From: an uncultured Peptococcaceae bacterium
GTDB lineage: Bacteria; Bacillota; Dehalobacteriia; UBA4068; UBA4997
Length of the DNA: 56,962 nt
Assembly: GCA_947625705.1 (NCBI GenBank)
Contig: CANQPG010000001.1
Span: forward strand, 1-56,962
Direction: 5' to 3'
Shown here: piece by piece, positions 19,338-29,137 of the stretch
Position numbering within the stretch: the stretch's first letter is position 1
Layout of the letters: each line of letters opens with the position of its first letter
The notes under the pieces: model-generated
What the model saw: only the letters and a program-made list of their open reading frames with translations
What the model was told of the DNA's origin: nothing
The model's database searches: none
Position numbers and translations under genes: made by a program

Positions 19338-19443
19338 GGAGTGCGTCAGATTTGGGCGCGTACGGCATTTTGTTGAGCAAGCTGCACTTATAGTGCGCGT
19401 GGCGAAACAAAATGACAACAAGCCCAAAGATGATGTGCGCCTG

Positions 19444-19899
19444 TTATTTCTGAGACATCATGTTGTGAATTTCTTTCATAAAGGTCTCAATATCTTCAAA
19501 TTTGCGGTAAACCGACGCAAACCTAACATAGGCCACGTCGTCCACCTGGCGCAGGCGTACCATCACCATGTCGCCGATCTGCTTGGCGGTGACCTCTTTT
19601 TCCATCGAGTTGCGGAGCTCTTTCTCGATGTCGGACACCATATCCTCCAGCGTGCTCATCGGCACGGGGCGCTTATCGCAGGCGCGCACCAGCCCGGCCA
19701 GTATCTTGTTTTTGTCAAAAATCTCCCGGCTGCCGTCGCGTTTGACGACCAAGAGGCTCATTTCCTCCACCCGCTCATAGGTCGTAAACCGCTTGCCGCA
19801 GCGCTGACACTCACGCCGCCGCCGAATACTGCGCCCTTCTTCCACCGGGCGGGAATCCAGCACCTTGGAATCCTCATAGCCGCAAAATGAACAACGCAT
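19444..19899 (-). CDS. nrdR: transcriptional repressor NrdR
   Basis: 151 residues from the ATG at 19899 (GGGAGGG 7 nt upstream). The N-terminal zinc ribbon is MRCSFCGYEDSKVLDSRP, followed by RRRRECQRCGKRFTTYER. An ATP-cone occupies residues ~47-137 (VVKRDGSREIFDKNKIL). It represses ribonucleotide reductase genes in response to ATP/dATP. It lies convergent to nrdD, the radical-domain ORF and nrdG, consistent with local regulation of that locus, although I could not find a convincing NrdR box. Confidence 0.97.
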   Translation of the reverse strand: MRCSFCGYEDSKVLDSRPVEEGRSIRRRRECQRCGKRFTTYERVEEMSLLVVKRDGSREIFDKNKILAGLVRACDKRPVPMSTLEDMVSDIEKELRNSMEKEVTAKQIGDMVMVRLRQVDDVAYVRFASVYRKFEDIETFMKEIHNMMSQK

Positions 19900-19968
19900 G
19901 ATCAAACCCTCCCTAAACAGGAAATACCGTTTTGAATTATCTTTCGACGTTAAACGGCAAATTCCTGC

Positions 19969-20271
19969 CTAATCCTCCGTTTCCTCCTCCGAGGGCGGCA
20001 AACCGAAGCCAAAACGGCTGCCGCGCTCGGGGATCTGGCCGCTGTATTCCACCAGCACCACGTCGCGGCCGATCTTTTTGATCTGCTCCCAGGGTATGAT
20101 CACGTCCTCGCCGCGGGTGAACACGCCGAGAAAGCGCCCCGCCCCCGGCAAAATCAGCGCCAGCACCCGCCCCGCCGCCAGATCCACCTCCACGTCACGC
20201 ACCGGCCCCAAGCGGCTGCCGTCTAAGATACTCACGATATCCTTGCTGCGCAAATCGGAAATTTTGAACAT
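19969..20271 (-). CDS. YlmC/YmxH family PRC-barrel protein
   Basis: 100 residues from the ATG at 20271 (GAGGGGGGC upstream). The first ~75 residues form a PRC-barrel ([26 protein letters not shown], then [16 protein letters not shown]). Proteins of this family are conserved in spore-formers and are annotated as sporulation proteins YlmC/YmxH, but no biochemical role is established. The C-terminal tail is short and acidic. It lies between nrdR and spoIIR on the same strand. Confidence 0.85.
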   Translation of the reverse strand: MFKISDLRSKDIVSILDGSRLGPVRDVEVDLAAGRVLALILPGAGRFLGVFTRGEDVIIPWEQIKKIGRDVVLVEYSGQIPERGSRFGFGLPPSEEETED

Positions 20272-20292
20272 ATGCCCGCCCCCCTCACACAG

Positions 20293-20335
20293 CAAAAATA
20301 TGCGGACAGCCCACAAAAAATGACCGTCCGCATAT
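20293..20335 (-). terminator. intrinsic terminator after spoIIR
   Basis: On the minus strand ATATGCGGAC pairs with GTCCGCATAT and is followed by TTTTTG. Confidence 0.85.
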
Positions 20336-20352
20336 CAGGTTATACCGCGCCT

Positions 20353-21069
20353 TTACTGCGCCTGGTTGAACACCTCGCATATTTTCAGCCGCACCACGCG
20401 GTCGCCCGCCAGCAGGTCGTCCGCCGCCGCCGCGTCCCGCGCCGAGACCGTGCCGCACTCGTCCACAAAGCAAAGCGGCGGGAACAGCACGCACCACCAG
20501 TTATGCCCCGCGCCCTCGCCCAAAACCAGCCGCAGCGCCCGGTAATCACCCGCCGGCATAACAATATGCCCGTAGCGCTTGGCCGGAAAGCCGAACGTGC
20601 CGATCTCGCCCGCCGCACCGTAGCCGAAATCCGCGGTGATGCCCGCAGCCAGCCGCTCCAGCTGCGGCAGCTCACGCGTCACAATCTCCTCCGCCTCGGC
20701 CTGGGTTTTAACATCGGCCAAAAGCGGCGTCAGATACTCCACCACCGCGTCACGCACCTGCAATTTTACGGCCTGGTCAGAGGCGCTCTCGCTGTTGGCG
20801 ATGATATGCAGGCGGAACGGCAGCGCCGCGGCGCCGGCCTGGTGCGGCCAGAAGCTGAACACGCCCAGCGCCGCCCCGATCGCCAGCGCCAGCAGCAAGA
20901 ACCGCCAATCCCAATTAAACGCACGCTGCTTTTTGGGCAAATGCAGGCTGGCCGTCAGATCCAGCTTGTAATCGCCCGCCCGGCGGAAACGCTGCTCGCC
21001 CGGGGCGCCGCCCAGCTCGTCAGCCGCAAACGTCTGCGGCGGGTATTTATTATCGTGATAGTCCGGCAT
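20353..21069 (-). CDS. spoIIR: stage II sporulation protein R homologue
   Basis: 238 residues. A charged ~54-residue cytoplasmic N-terminus and one membrane segment (about 55-74) are followed by the SpoIIR core: LHIIANSESASDQAVKLQVRDAVVEYL and HNWWCVLFPPLCFVDE. In Bacillus, SpoIIR is made in the forespore and secreted to activate SpoIIGA, which processes pro-sigma-E in the mother cell. The extra N-terminal cytoplasmic stretch is longer than in Bacillus. This is the strongest marker that the organism belongs to a spore-forming lineage. Confidence 0.9.
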   Translation of the reverse strand: MPDYHDNKYPPQTFAADELGGAPGEQRFRRAGDYKLDLTASLHLPKKQRAFNWDWRFLLLALAIGAALGVFSFWPHQAGAAALPFRLHIIANSESASDQAVKLQVRDAVVEYLTPLLADVKTQAEAEEIVTRELPQLERLAAGITADFGYGAAGEIGTFGFPAKRYGHIVMPAGDYRALRLVLGEGAGHNWWCVLFPPLCFVDECGTVSARDAAAADDLLAGDRVVRLKICEVFNQAQ

Positions 21070-21144
21070 AATGCTCCCCCCCTTGGTGTTGATGTTTTCC
21101 TTATGCCACCAAGCGGGCGGTTTTATACCTGCCCCACGTAAAAA

Positions 21145-21324
21145 TCATGCGTAATCGTCCTCGCCGCGCCGCCAGCTTCGCCAGCTTTCCAGCACCCACC
21201 AGCCTAATTGCAGCCAGCCCACCAGCGCCAGCACACCAAACAAAAGCAGCCAGCCGCCTGCCGCACAACAAAGCAGGGCGGGCAGCACCAGCAGCAGCAC
21301 GGATATCACCAACAGCGCCAACAT
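21145..21324 (-). CDS. small membrane protein coupled to the cysteine desulfurase gene (59 aa)
   Basis: The ATG at 21324 overlaps the TGA of the upstream cysteine desulfurase gene (TGATG). The protein has a long hydrophobic region, MLALLVISVLLLVLPALLC then GGWLLLFGVLALVGWLQLG, probably two membrane segments, and ends with a charged Trp/Arg-rich tail (WVLESWRSWRRGEDD). A GGGGGG-rich sequence is the only ribosome site, so reinitiation is likely. Function unknown. Confidence 0.65.
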   Translation of the reverse strand: MLALLVISVLLLVLPALLCCAAGGWLLLFGVLALVGWLQLGWWVLESWRSWRRGEDDYA

Positions 21325-22487
21325 CAGCCCCGCCCCCCTTCCGCTTCACCCCGCAGCCAGTTCACCTGCTCATAGATGGTCTGCGCCGCGAGTTTCGCTT
21401 CCTCCGGCGTGTTCTCCCAGCCAAACGTCAGGCGTATCGCGCCGGCGAGCCGCCAGTCCTCCAGCCCCAGCGACGTCAGCACATGCGACGGCTCGGAGCT
21501 CCCCGCGCTGCACGAGGAGGCCGCGCTGGCCGCCACCCCCGCCATATCCAGCAGCAGCAGCAGCGCCCCCGCCGAGACCCCACGGAAGCTCAGGTTCAGA
21601 TTGCCGGGGAGCCGTCTGGACCAATCTGCCGCCTCGCCGTTCACCGCAAAATCCGCGAGTTTCAGCCGCTTTAATTCGCGCAGCAGCTCATCACGCGCCA
21701 GCCTTGCCTGCTGCGCCTGCTCCGGCCAACGCTCGCGCGTCAGCTCTGCCGCGCGGCCAAAGCCCACAATGCCGGGCATATTTTCCGTGCCGCTGCGAAG
21801 CTTATTCTCCTGCCCGCCGCCGAAAAGCCTGGGCGCGATATCCACGCCGTGCCGCACATACAGCGCCCCCACGCCCTTGGGGCCGTTCAGCTTGTGGGAG
21901 GAAAGCGTCAGCATATCCACGCCGAGTTCGCCGACGTTCACCGGAATTTTGCCGACGGACTGCACCGCGTCGGTGTGCAGCAGCACGCCGCGGTCTTGCA
22001 GCAGCCGCCCGATCTCCGCGACCGGCTGGATCGTGCCGATCTCGTTATTGGCGTGCATAATGCTGACCAGCAGCGTATCCGGGCGGAGGGCTGCCGCCAC
22101 CTGCCGGGCAGATATAAAACCCGCCTCGTCCGGTTGGAGATACGTCACGTCAAAGCCCTGCTGCTCCAAGTGGCGGCAGGAGTTCAAAATAGCCGAATGT
22201 TCCATGGCGCTGGTGATGATATGGCCGCGGGCAAAGCGCCCCGCCACCCCCAGCACCGCCAGATTATCGGCCTCCGTGCCGCCGGAAGTGAAATATATCT
22301 CCTCCCTCTCCGCCCCGATCAGCTGCGCCACCTGCCCGCGCGCCGCGCTCATCGCGTCAAACGCGTCCCGCCCAAAGCTGTGAATACCGCTGGGATTGCC
22401 CCAATTATCCGTTAAAACCGCCGTCATCGCCGCCACCGCCTCGGGATAAGGCCGGGTGGTGGCGCTGTTATCCAAGTATATCCGCAT
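21324..22487 (-). CDS. cysteine desulfurase (NifS/IscS family)
   Basis: 387 residues. PLP enzyme that removes sulfur from cysteine for Fe-S cluster or thio-cofactor assembly. The PLP lysine is Lys199 in LSSHKLNGPKG. The active-site loop cysteine is Cys326 in SAASSCSAGSSEPSHVL, whose length puts it in group I (IscS/NifS). The N-terminus MRIYLDNSATTRP is typical. No iscU/nifU or thiI gene is adjacent in this window, so the sulfur acceptor cannot be inferred. The gene is followed by a coupled small membrane protein. Confidence 0.95.
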   Translation of the reverse strand: MRIYLDNSATTRPYPEAVAAMTAVLTDNWGNPSGIHSFGRDAFDAMSAARGQVAQLIGAEREEIYFTSGGTEADNLAVLGVAGRFARGHIITSAMEHSAILNSCRHLEQQGFDVTYLQPDEAGFISARQVAAALRPDTLLVSIMHANNEIGTIQPVAEIGRLLQDRGVLLHTDAVQSVGKIPVNVGELGVDMLTLSSHKLNGPKGVGALYVRHGVDIAPRLFGGGQENKLRSGTENMPGIVGFGRAAELTRERWPEQAQQARLARDELLRELKRLKLADFAVNGEAADWSRRLPGNLNLSFRGVSAGALLLLLDMAGVAASAASSCSAGSSEPSHVLTSLGLEDWRLAGAIRLTFGWENTPEEAKLAAQTIYEQVNWLRGEAEGGRG

Positions 22488-22553
22488 AGTTTGCCCCCCA
22501 AAGCGCCGGATTTCCCCTATGCTTCAAGTTATGCGGCGGCGGGCGGCTTGGTT

Positions 22554-22590
22554 AAAAAGAAAAATACCCGCCGGTGAGGTGGGCATTTTT
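22554..22590 (-). terminator. intrinsic terminator between terC and the cysteine desulfurase gene
   Basis: On the minus strand AAAAATGCCCACC pairs with GGCGGGTATTTTT (one G-U, one mismatch) and is followed by CTTTTT. It would end the antiporter-terC transcript. Confidence 0.7.
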
Positions 22591-22601
22591 GGAAGAGGGA
22601 G

Positions 22602-22667
22602 GGGCTTCGATAATTTTTTTCGCGAAATTTGCGCAGGTCATGTAGCGAAAAAATTTATCGAAGACCC
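22602..22667 (-). repeat. dispersed palindromic element, copy B (type 2 loop)
   Basis: 66-bp imperfect palindrome with arms GGGCTTCGATAA... and ...TTATCGAAGACCC. Read on the minus strand it carries the type 2 loop, CTACATGACCTGCGCAAATTTCG, shared with the copy at 40081. It lies between the terminator and copy A. Confidence 0.75.
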
Positions 22668-22687
22668 TTTTATGCTGATTGTTCGCA

Positions 22688-22764
22688 GGGCTCGGATAAA
22701 ACTTTTCCACTTCATGACCTCCGCTTCGCTTCGCTAAATCAGTGGAAAAGTATTATCCGAGCCC
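22688..22764 (+). repeat. dispersed palindromic element, copy A (type 1 loop)
   Basis: 77-bp palindrome with arms GGGCTCGGATAAAACTTTTCCAC and GTGGAAAAGTATTATCCGAGCCC around the type 1 loop TTCATGACCTCCGCTTCGC. It ends just before terC. Confidence 0.85.
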
Positions 22765-22768
22765 TTGT

Positions 22769-23608
22769 TCAACGACTACGAGTGTAAATAAGCGAGCTTA
22801 ATATACTAAGAAGCAGCATAGCCAGAATAAACCCGATAGAAACGGGGATTGAAATGTGAACGTCAAATATAAGCAGCGCCAGTTTGACGCCGGTGAACGT
22901 CAATATCGCCGCCACGCCGTATTTCATAAAGCAGAAGCGGTTCTGCATATGCTCGATGACGAAAAACAGCTGCCGAAGCCCCAAAATGGCAAAGATGTTG
23001 GCCGCGTATATCACATACATATGGCCGGAAACGGAAAACGCCGCCGGCACGGAATCGATCGCGAACATGATGTCGGACGATTCAATAACGATCAACACCG
23101 CCAAAAGCGGCGTCATCATCAGGCGGCCATGCTCGCGGGCAAAGAAATGATTGCCGACAAAATCCCGCGTCACCGGCAAAAAGCAGTTCAGCACTTTCAG
23201 CACGGGATTATCGTGCGGTGACCGCTGCTTGCCCGCGCCATGCTCGCGGAACATTTTCAGCCCGCTGTATATCAGCAGAAAACCGAAGATATACAGCACC
23301 CAGGCGAAGCTGTGGACGATGGCCGACCCCAGCATGATGAACAGAAACCTAAGCACCATCGCGCCGATAACGCCGTAAGCCAGGCAGCGGTGCTGGTATG
23401 GCTCCGGCACGCCGAAGCTGGCGAATATCGAGAGGAACACGAACACGTTATCCATGCTCAGGCTGAACTCCAGCAGGTAACAGCCGACAAATTCCAGCGC
23501 GTAAGTCTGGTCGATGCACAGGTATATGCCCGCCGCCGTAAGCGCGGCGCAGGCCATCCAGATGAACACCCACTTGAACGAGTGTTTGACCGATCTACTC
23601 ATACTCAT
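22769..23608 (-). CDS. TerC/Alx family integral membrane protein, probable manganese exporter
   Basis: 279 residues with about eight membrane segments. TerC-family motifs are LEFSLSMDNVFVF and VIESSDIMFAIDSVPA, whose Asp/Glu residues lie in membrane helices. Bacterial homologues Alx, MeeY and MeeF export Mn2+. It is the second gene after a CaCA antiporter whose leader is a yybP-ykoY Mn2+ riboswitch, so a manganese role is well supported by context. The 71-bp gap before it contains a GC-rich hairpin. The ribosome site (GGAGG) is rather far, about 14 nt, from the first ATG. Confidence 0.9.
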   Translation of the reverse strand: MSMSRSVKHSFKWVFIWMACAALTAAGIYLCIDQTYALEFVGCYLLEFSLSMDNVFVFLSIFASFGVPEPYQHRCLAYGVIGAMVLRFLFIMLGSAIVHSFAWVLYIFGFLLIYSGLKMFREHGAGKQRSPHDNPVLKVLNCFLPVTRDFVGNHFFAREHGRLMMTPLLAVLIVIESSDIMFAIDSVPAAFSVSGHMYVIYAANIFAILGLRQLFFVIEHMQNRFCFMKYGVAAILTFTGVKLALLIFDVHISIPVSIGFILAMLLLSILSSLIYTRSR

Positions 23609-23679
23609 AAGCGTTTAATCAGCCTCCCACCCGCATAATATGCCCCAGCGCGGCGGAAAATTACCGCCGGGGCAGGAGA

Positions 23680-24606
23680 CTAACCCAAAAGCATATAGAC
23701 AAAGTAAACGGCATAGCAGGCAAGCAGCAGGATACCGCTGCGGCGGGAAAGTTCACCGCGGCGGCAGACGCACAAAAGCAGCAGCGCCGCCGCCAAAACC
23801 GCCGCCAGCGAATCCAGCCAGAACGCGGGGGAATAGGCGATGGGGCTGATCAAGCTCGCCGTGCCCAGCACGAACAGAATATTAAAAATGTTGCTGCCGA
23901 CGATATTGCCGATGGCGATATCGGCCTCCTGCTTGCGCGCGGCGGTCACCGAGGTGATCAGCTCCGGCAGGCTGGTGCCGAAAGCGACCACCGTCAGCCC
24001 GATGATGCGGTCACTGACGCCCAAGGCTTCGGCAATCAGCTCGGCGTGGGTCACCGTCAGGTCGCTGCCCCAGACTACCGCCAGCAGGCCGCCCAGAATA
24101 TAGACCAGTATCAGCGGCAGCGCCAGCTTTTTGCTGCCCGTCTCGTCCGCCTGCATATGCCGCGCCTGATAGAACAGATAGACGAAATAAAGCAGGAACA
24201 GCACCCAGAACAGCATGCCCGTGAAGCGGTTCAGCTCGCCCAGCCAAAGCCCCGCCGCCGCCAGCACCGCCGTTACCAGGATCATATAGGGTATCTCATA
24301 GCGCACCGTGGTTTTGCCCACCTTAAGCGGCGAAAGCACCGCCGTCACGCCCAAAATCAGCAGGATATTCAAGATATTGCTGCCGAGAATATTGCCGATC
24401 GCGATACCGCCGCTCTCCTTAAACGCGGCGTTGATACTGACGGAAGCCTCCGGCAGGCTGGTGCCCATCGCCACGATGGTTAAGCCAACGATCAGCGGGG
24501 GTATGCCCAGCCGGTCGGCCAGCGCCGACGCGCCGTCCACGAAAAAATCCGCGCCTTTCAGCAGCAATATGAAGCCCGCGGCCACCAACAGCAAATTCAA
24601 CCACAT
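23680..24606 (-). CDS. CaCA superfamily cation antiporter (YrbG-like sodium/calcium exchanger)
   Basis: 308 residues from the ATG at 24606 (GGAGG 8 nt upstream). It has two homologous halves, each with an alpha-repeat: VGLTIVAMGTSLPEASVSINAAFK with GNILGSNILNILLILG, then IGLTVVAFGTSLPELITSVTAA with GNIVGSNIFNILFVLG. About ten membrane segments. The family is annotated for Ca2+/Na+ exchange. The Mn2+ riboswitch upstream and TerC downstream suggest it moves manganese out of the cell (inference). Confidence 0.92.
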   Translation of the reverse strand: MWLNLLLVAAGFILLLKGADFFVDGASALADRLGIPPLIVGLTIVAMGTSLPEASVSINAAFKESGGIAIGNILGSNILNILLILGVTAVLSPLKVGKTTVRYEIPYMILVTAVLAAAGLWLGELNRFTGMLFWVLFLLYFVYLFYQARHMQADETGSKKLALPLILVYILGGLLAVVWGSDLTVTHAELIAEALGVSDRIIGLTVVAFGTSLPELITSVTAARKQEADIAIGNIVGSNIFNILFVLGTASLISPIAYSPAFWLDSLAAVLAAALLLLCVCRRGELSRRSGILLLACYAVYFVYMLLG

Positions 24607-24643
24607 TGTTCTTCCCTCCAACCAAAATTTTTACCAAACAACC

Positions 24644-24683
24644 AAAAAGACCTTAATGCTTGTCCATGACAGGCATTAAGGTC
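24644..24683 (-). terminator. terminator of the manganese riboswitch
   Basis: On the minus strand GACCTTAATGC pairs with GCATTAAGGTC and is followed by TTTTTGG. The 5' arm is the same sequence that closes the aptamer P1 stem, so aptamer and terminator are mutually exclusive. Confidence 0.92.
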
Positions 24684-24760
24684 TTACTTCCGCTTCGGGA
24701 TACAGCGCCGGGCTTGCGCCGGGAATGACGACGCTGTAATTTACAAGTTACTCCCCTTAA
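24676..24760 (-). promoter_or_regulatory. yybP-ykoY manganese riboswitch
   Basis: The minus strand begins TTAAGGGGAGTAAC, continues with ACAGCGTCGTCATT and a GC hairpin, and ends GAAGTAAGACCTTAA. P1 pairs TTAAGG with CCTTAA. Mn2+ binding is known to stabilise this fold. Here that sequesters the terminator arm and turns on the CaCA antiporter and terC. Confidence 0.93.
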
Positions 24761-24785
24761 TAGGCAATTCAGTTATAACGGGGTT

Positions 24786-24810
24786 ATTATACAGGATAAC
24801 CGCGTTTTTG

Positions 24811-24814
<4 letters not shown>
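24786..24814 (-). promoter_or_regulatory. consensus sigma-A promoter of the manganese riboswitch transcript
   Basis: TTGACA (24814-24809), 17-bp spacer, TATAAT (24791-24786) on the minus strand. The TGA within TTGACA is the stop codon of trmO. Confidence 0.88.
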
Positions 24815-26822
<2,008 letters not shown>

Positions 26823-28337
26823 TTATTTTATTATCAGGCTTGCGCCCGTCATCTCCTTAGGCTGTTCGATGCCCATCATCTCCAGCAGCGTTGGCGCCAG
26901 GTCGCAGAGCGCCCCGTCTTTAAGCCTGCCGGGATAGCCCACCATGATAAGCGGCACTCGCGACGTGGTATGCGACGTGACCGGCTGCCCGTCATCGTCC
27001 AGCAGGCACTCCACATTGCCGTGGTCGGCGGTGATCAGCAGCGCGCCGCCCGCCGCGAGTATCGCCTGCTCGATTTGGCCGATACAGCCGTCCACCGTCT
27101 CCACCGCCTTGACGGCGGCGGGGATAACCCCCGTATGCCCCACCATGTCGGGGTTGGCCAGGTTCAGAATTATCGCGTCATAGGCACCGCTTTGAATGGC
27201 CGCGAGCGTTTTTTGGCAGACCTCCGCCGCGCTCATTTCCGGCTGAAGATCGTACGTCGCCACCTTGGGCGAGGGCACCAGAACGCGCTCCTCGCCGGGG
27301 TTCGGCTCCTCCACGCCGCCGTTAAAGAAGAACGTCACGTGGGCGTATTTTTCCGTCTCGGCAATACGCAGCTGCTTAAGCCCCCGCGCCGCGATGACCT
27401 GCCCCAGCGTCTGCTGCGGCGGGCGGCGCAGAAACGCCACCGGGAGACCAAAGCTCGCGTCATATTCCGTCATGCAGCAATAGGCAAGGCGGGGAAACTT
27501 CGGCCGCGCAAAGGCCGCAAAATCCGCCTGCATCAGCGCCCGCGTAATTTCCCGCGCCCGATCCGCCCGGAAGTTATAGAAGATCACCGCGTCGCCGTCG
27601 GTAAGTTGGGCGCCCGCGTCCGTAGGTATTATCGGCTCGACGAATTCGTCCGTCACGCCGGCGGCATAGCTCTCCCGCAGAGCCTGCGGCAGATCCGCCG
27701 CCGGTTTGCCCTCGCCCAGCACCAGCGCCCGCCAGGCCTTTTCCACCCGCTCCCAGCGCTGATCGCGATCCATCGCGTAGAAGCGCCCGCAGACCACGCC
27801 GGGCTTGCCGTAACCCGTCTGCTTAAAATGCGCCAGCAGGCGCTCCAGATAGTCGATACCGCTCGCGGGCGGCACGTCCCGCCCGTCCAAAAAGCAGTGC
27901 ACGTATGTATCCGCCACGCCCTCGCGCCGCGCCATCGCGAGCAGCGCCAGCAGGTGGCTGAAATGGCTGTGGACGCCGCCGTCGGAGAGCAGCCCCATCA
28001 GGTGCAGCCGCCCGCCGTTCGCCTTGGCCTGCCGCATAGCGGCCAGCAGCGCATCGTTTTGGTAAAAATCGCCGTCCGCGATGGCCTTGTCGATGGCCGT
28101 CAAGTCCTGATAGACCACCCGACCCGCGCCGATATTCAAATGGCCGACCTCGGAGTTGCCCATCATACCGTCCGGCAAGCCCACGGCAAGGCCGCTCGCC
28201 GCCAAAGTGGCGGTGGGATATTCGCGGCACATGCGGTCAAAATTCGGCAGGTTCGCCAGAGATAGCGCGTCGCCCGGTTTGCCGGTTTTCAGCCCCCAGC
28301 CGTCCATAATGCACAGCATGACCGGTTTTTTCTTCAT
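26823..28337 (-). CDS. gpmI: 2,3-bisphosphoglycerate-independent phosphoglycerate mutase
   Basis: 504 residues from the ATG at 28337 (AGGAG 7 nt upstream, overlapping the tpiA stop). Mn2+-dependent mutase of the alkaline-phosphatase superfamily. The N-terminus is MLCIMDGWGL. The catalytic Ser lies in MMGNSEVGHLNIGAGR, and metal sites are in NLANPDMVGHTG and ITADHGNVE. Mn2+ dependence links this step to the manganese export genes nearby only as a thought. It lies between tpiA and eno. Confidence 0.98.
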   Translation of the reverse strand: MKKKPVMLCIMDGWGLKTGKPGDALSLANLPNFDRMCREYPTATLAASGLAVGLPDGMMGNSEVGHLNIGAGRVVYQDLTAIDKAIADGDFYQNDALLAAMRQAKANGGRLHLMGLLSDGGVHSHFSHLLALLAMARREGVADTYVHCFLDGRDVPPASGIDYLERLLAHFKQTGYGKPGVVCGRFYAMDRDQRWERVEKAWRALVLGEGKPAADLPQALRESYAAGVTDEFVEPIIPTDAGAQLTDGDAVIFYNFRADRAREITRALMQADFAAFARPKFPRLAYCCMTEYDASFGLPVAFLRRPPQQTLGQVIAARGLKQLRIAETEKYAHVTFFFNGGVEEPNPGEERVLVPSPKVATYDLQPEMSAAEVCQKTLAAIQSGAYDAIILNLANPDMVGHTGVIPAAVKAVETVDGCIGQIEQAILAAGGALLITADHGNVECLLDDDGQPVTSHTTSRVPLIMVGYPGRLKDGALCDLAPTLLEMMGIEQPKEMTGASLIIK

Positions 28338-28341
28338 ATCA

Positions 28342-29121
28342 TTACTCCTGACTGTTTTCCGCAAACGCCGTACGGCAGATATCGGCAAACGCCGCCGCCT
28401 TAAGGCTGGCGCCGCCCACCAGCGCGCCGTCCACGTCCGCGCCGGACATCAGCTCCGCCGCGTTTTCGGGGGTCACGCTGCCGCCGTATAAGATACGAAT
28501 TTTATCGGCAAAGCTCCCGCCCTTTTCGCGCAGGTTGTCGCGGATAATGGCGCAGGCCGCCTCAGCGTCCGCCGCAGTGGCCGCCTGGCCGGTGCCGATC
28601 GCCCAGATCGGCTCATAGGCCACAACAATTTCACTTTTGCCGTCCCAAAATTCCAGGCTTTCATAAAGCTGCGCTTCCAGCCATTCCTGCGTCAGGCCGC
28701 CCTCGCGGATACTCAGAGTCTCGCCAACGCAGAGGATCGGCACCAGACCCGCCGCCACCGCCGCGCCGCATTTTTTCGAGATCATCTCGCTGCTCTCCTG
28801 CAGCAGCGTGCGCCGTTCGGAATGGCCGCAGATAACGTATGACACGCCGCATTCGGCCAGCATGCCCGGCGAAATTTCGCCGGTAAACGCGCCCGCCTCC
28901 TGCCAGAAGATATCCTGCGCGCCAAGGCAGATGTCCATCTTCTGGCCGGCAATGGCCTGGTGCAGCGGATAAAGCGCCGTAAACGGCGGGCAGAACACCG
29001 CGTCCACCTCTTTATTGTCCAGCACGTCGGCGGCCTCGCGGTCAAAATCAGCCAGCCAGCCGAGCGATTCGGCCACCGTCTGGTTCATCTTCCAGTTGGC
29101 GGCCAGCAAAGGTCTTCTCAT
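28342..29121 (-). CDS. tpiA: triosephosphate isomerase
   Basis: 259 residues from the ATG at 29121 (AGGAGG 7 nt upstream). Motifs are AANWKMN (Lys), VICGHSERRTL (catalytic His) and VVAYEPIWAIGTGQAA (catalytic Glu). It interconverts dihydroxyacetone phosphate and glyceraldehyde 3-phosphate. It follows pgk after 16 bp and is followed by gpmI after 4 bp. Confidence 0.99.
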   Translation of the reverse strand: MRRPLLAANWKMNQTVAESLGWLADFDREAADVLDNKEVDAVFCPPFTALYPLHQAIAGQKMDICLGAQDIFWQEAGAFTGEISPGMLAECGVSYVICGHSERRTLLQESSEMISKKCGAAVAAGLVPILCVGETLSIREGGLTQEWLEAQLYESLEFWDGKSEIVVAYEPIWAIGTGQAATAADAEAACAIIRDNLREKGGSFADKIRILYGGSVTPENAAELMSGADVDGALVGGASLKAAAFADICRTAFAENSQE

Positions 29122-29137
29122 AATCAAACCTCCTGAG

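Noticed and set aside
21101-21349. 82-codon ORF overlapping the end of the cysteine desulfurase gene
   Set aside because: It is in a different frame from the coupled 59-residue membrane protein, which has the better start context and a coherent hydrophobic profile.
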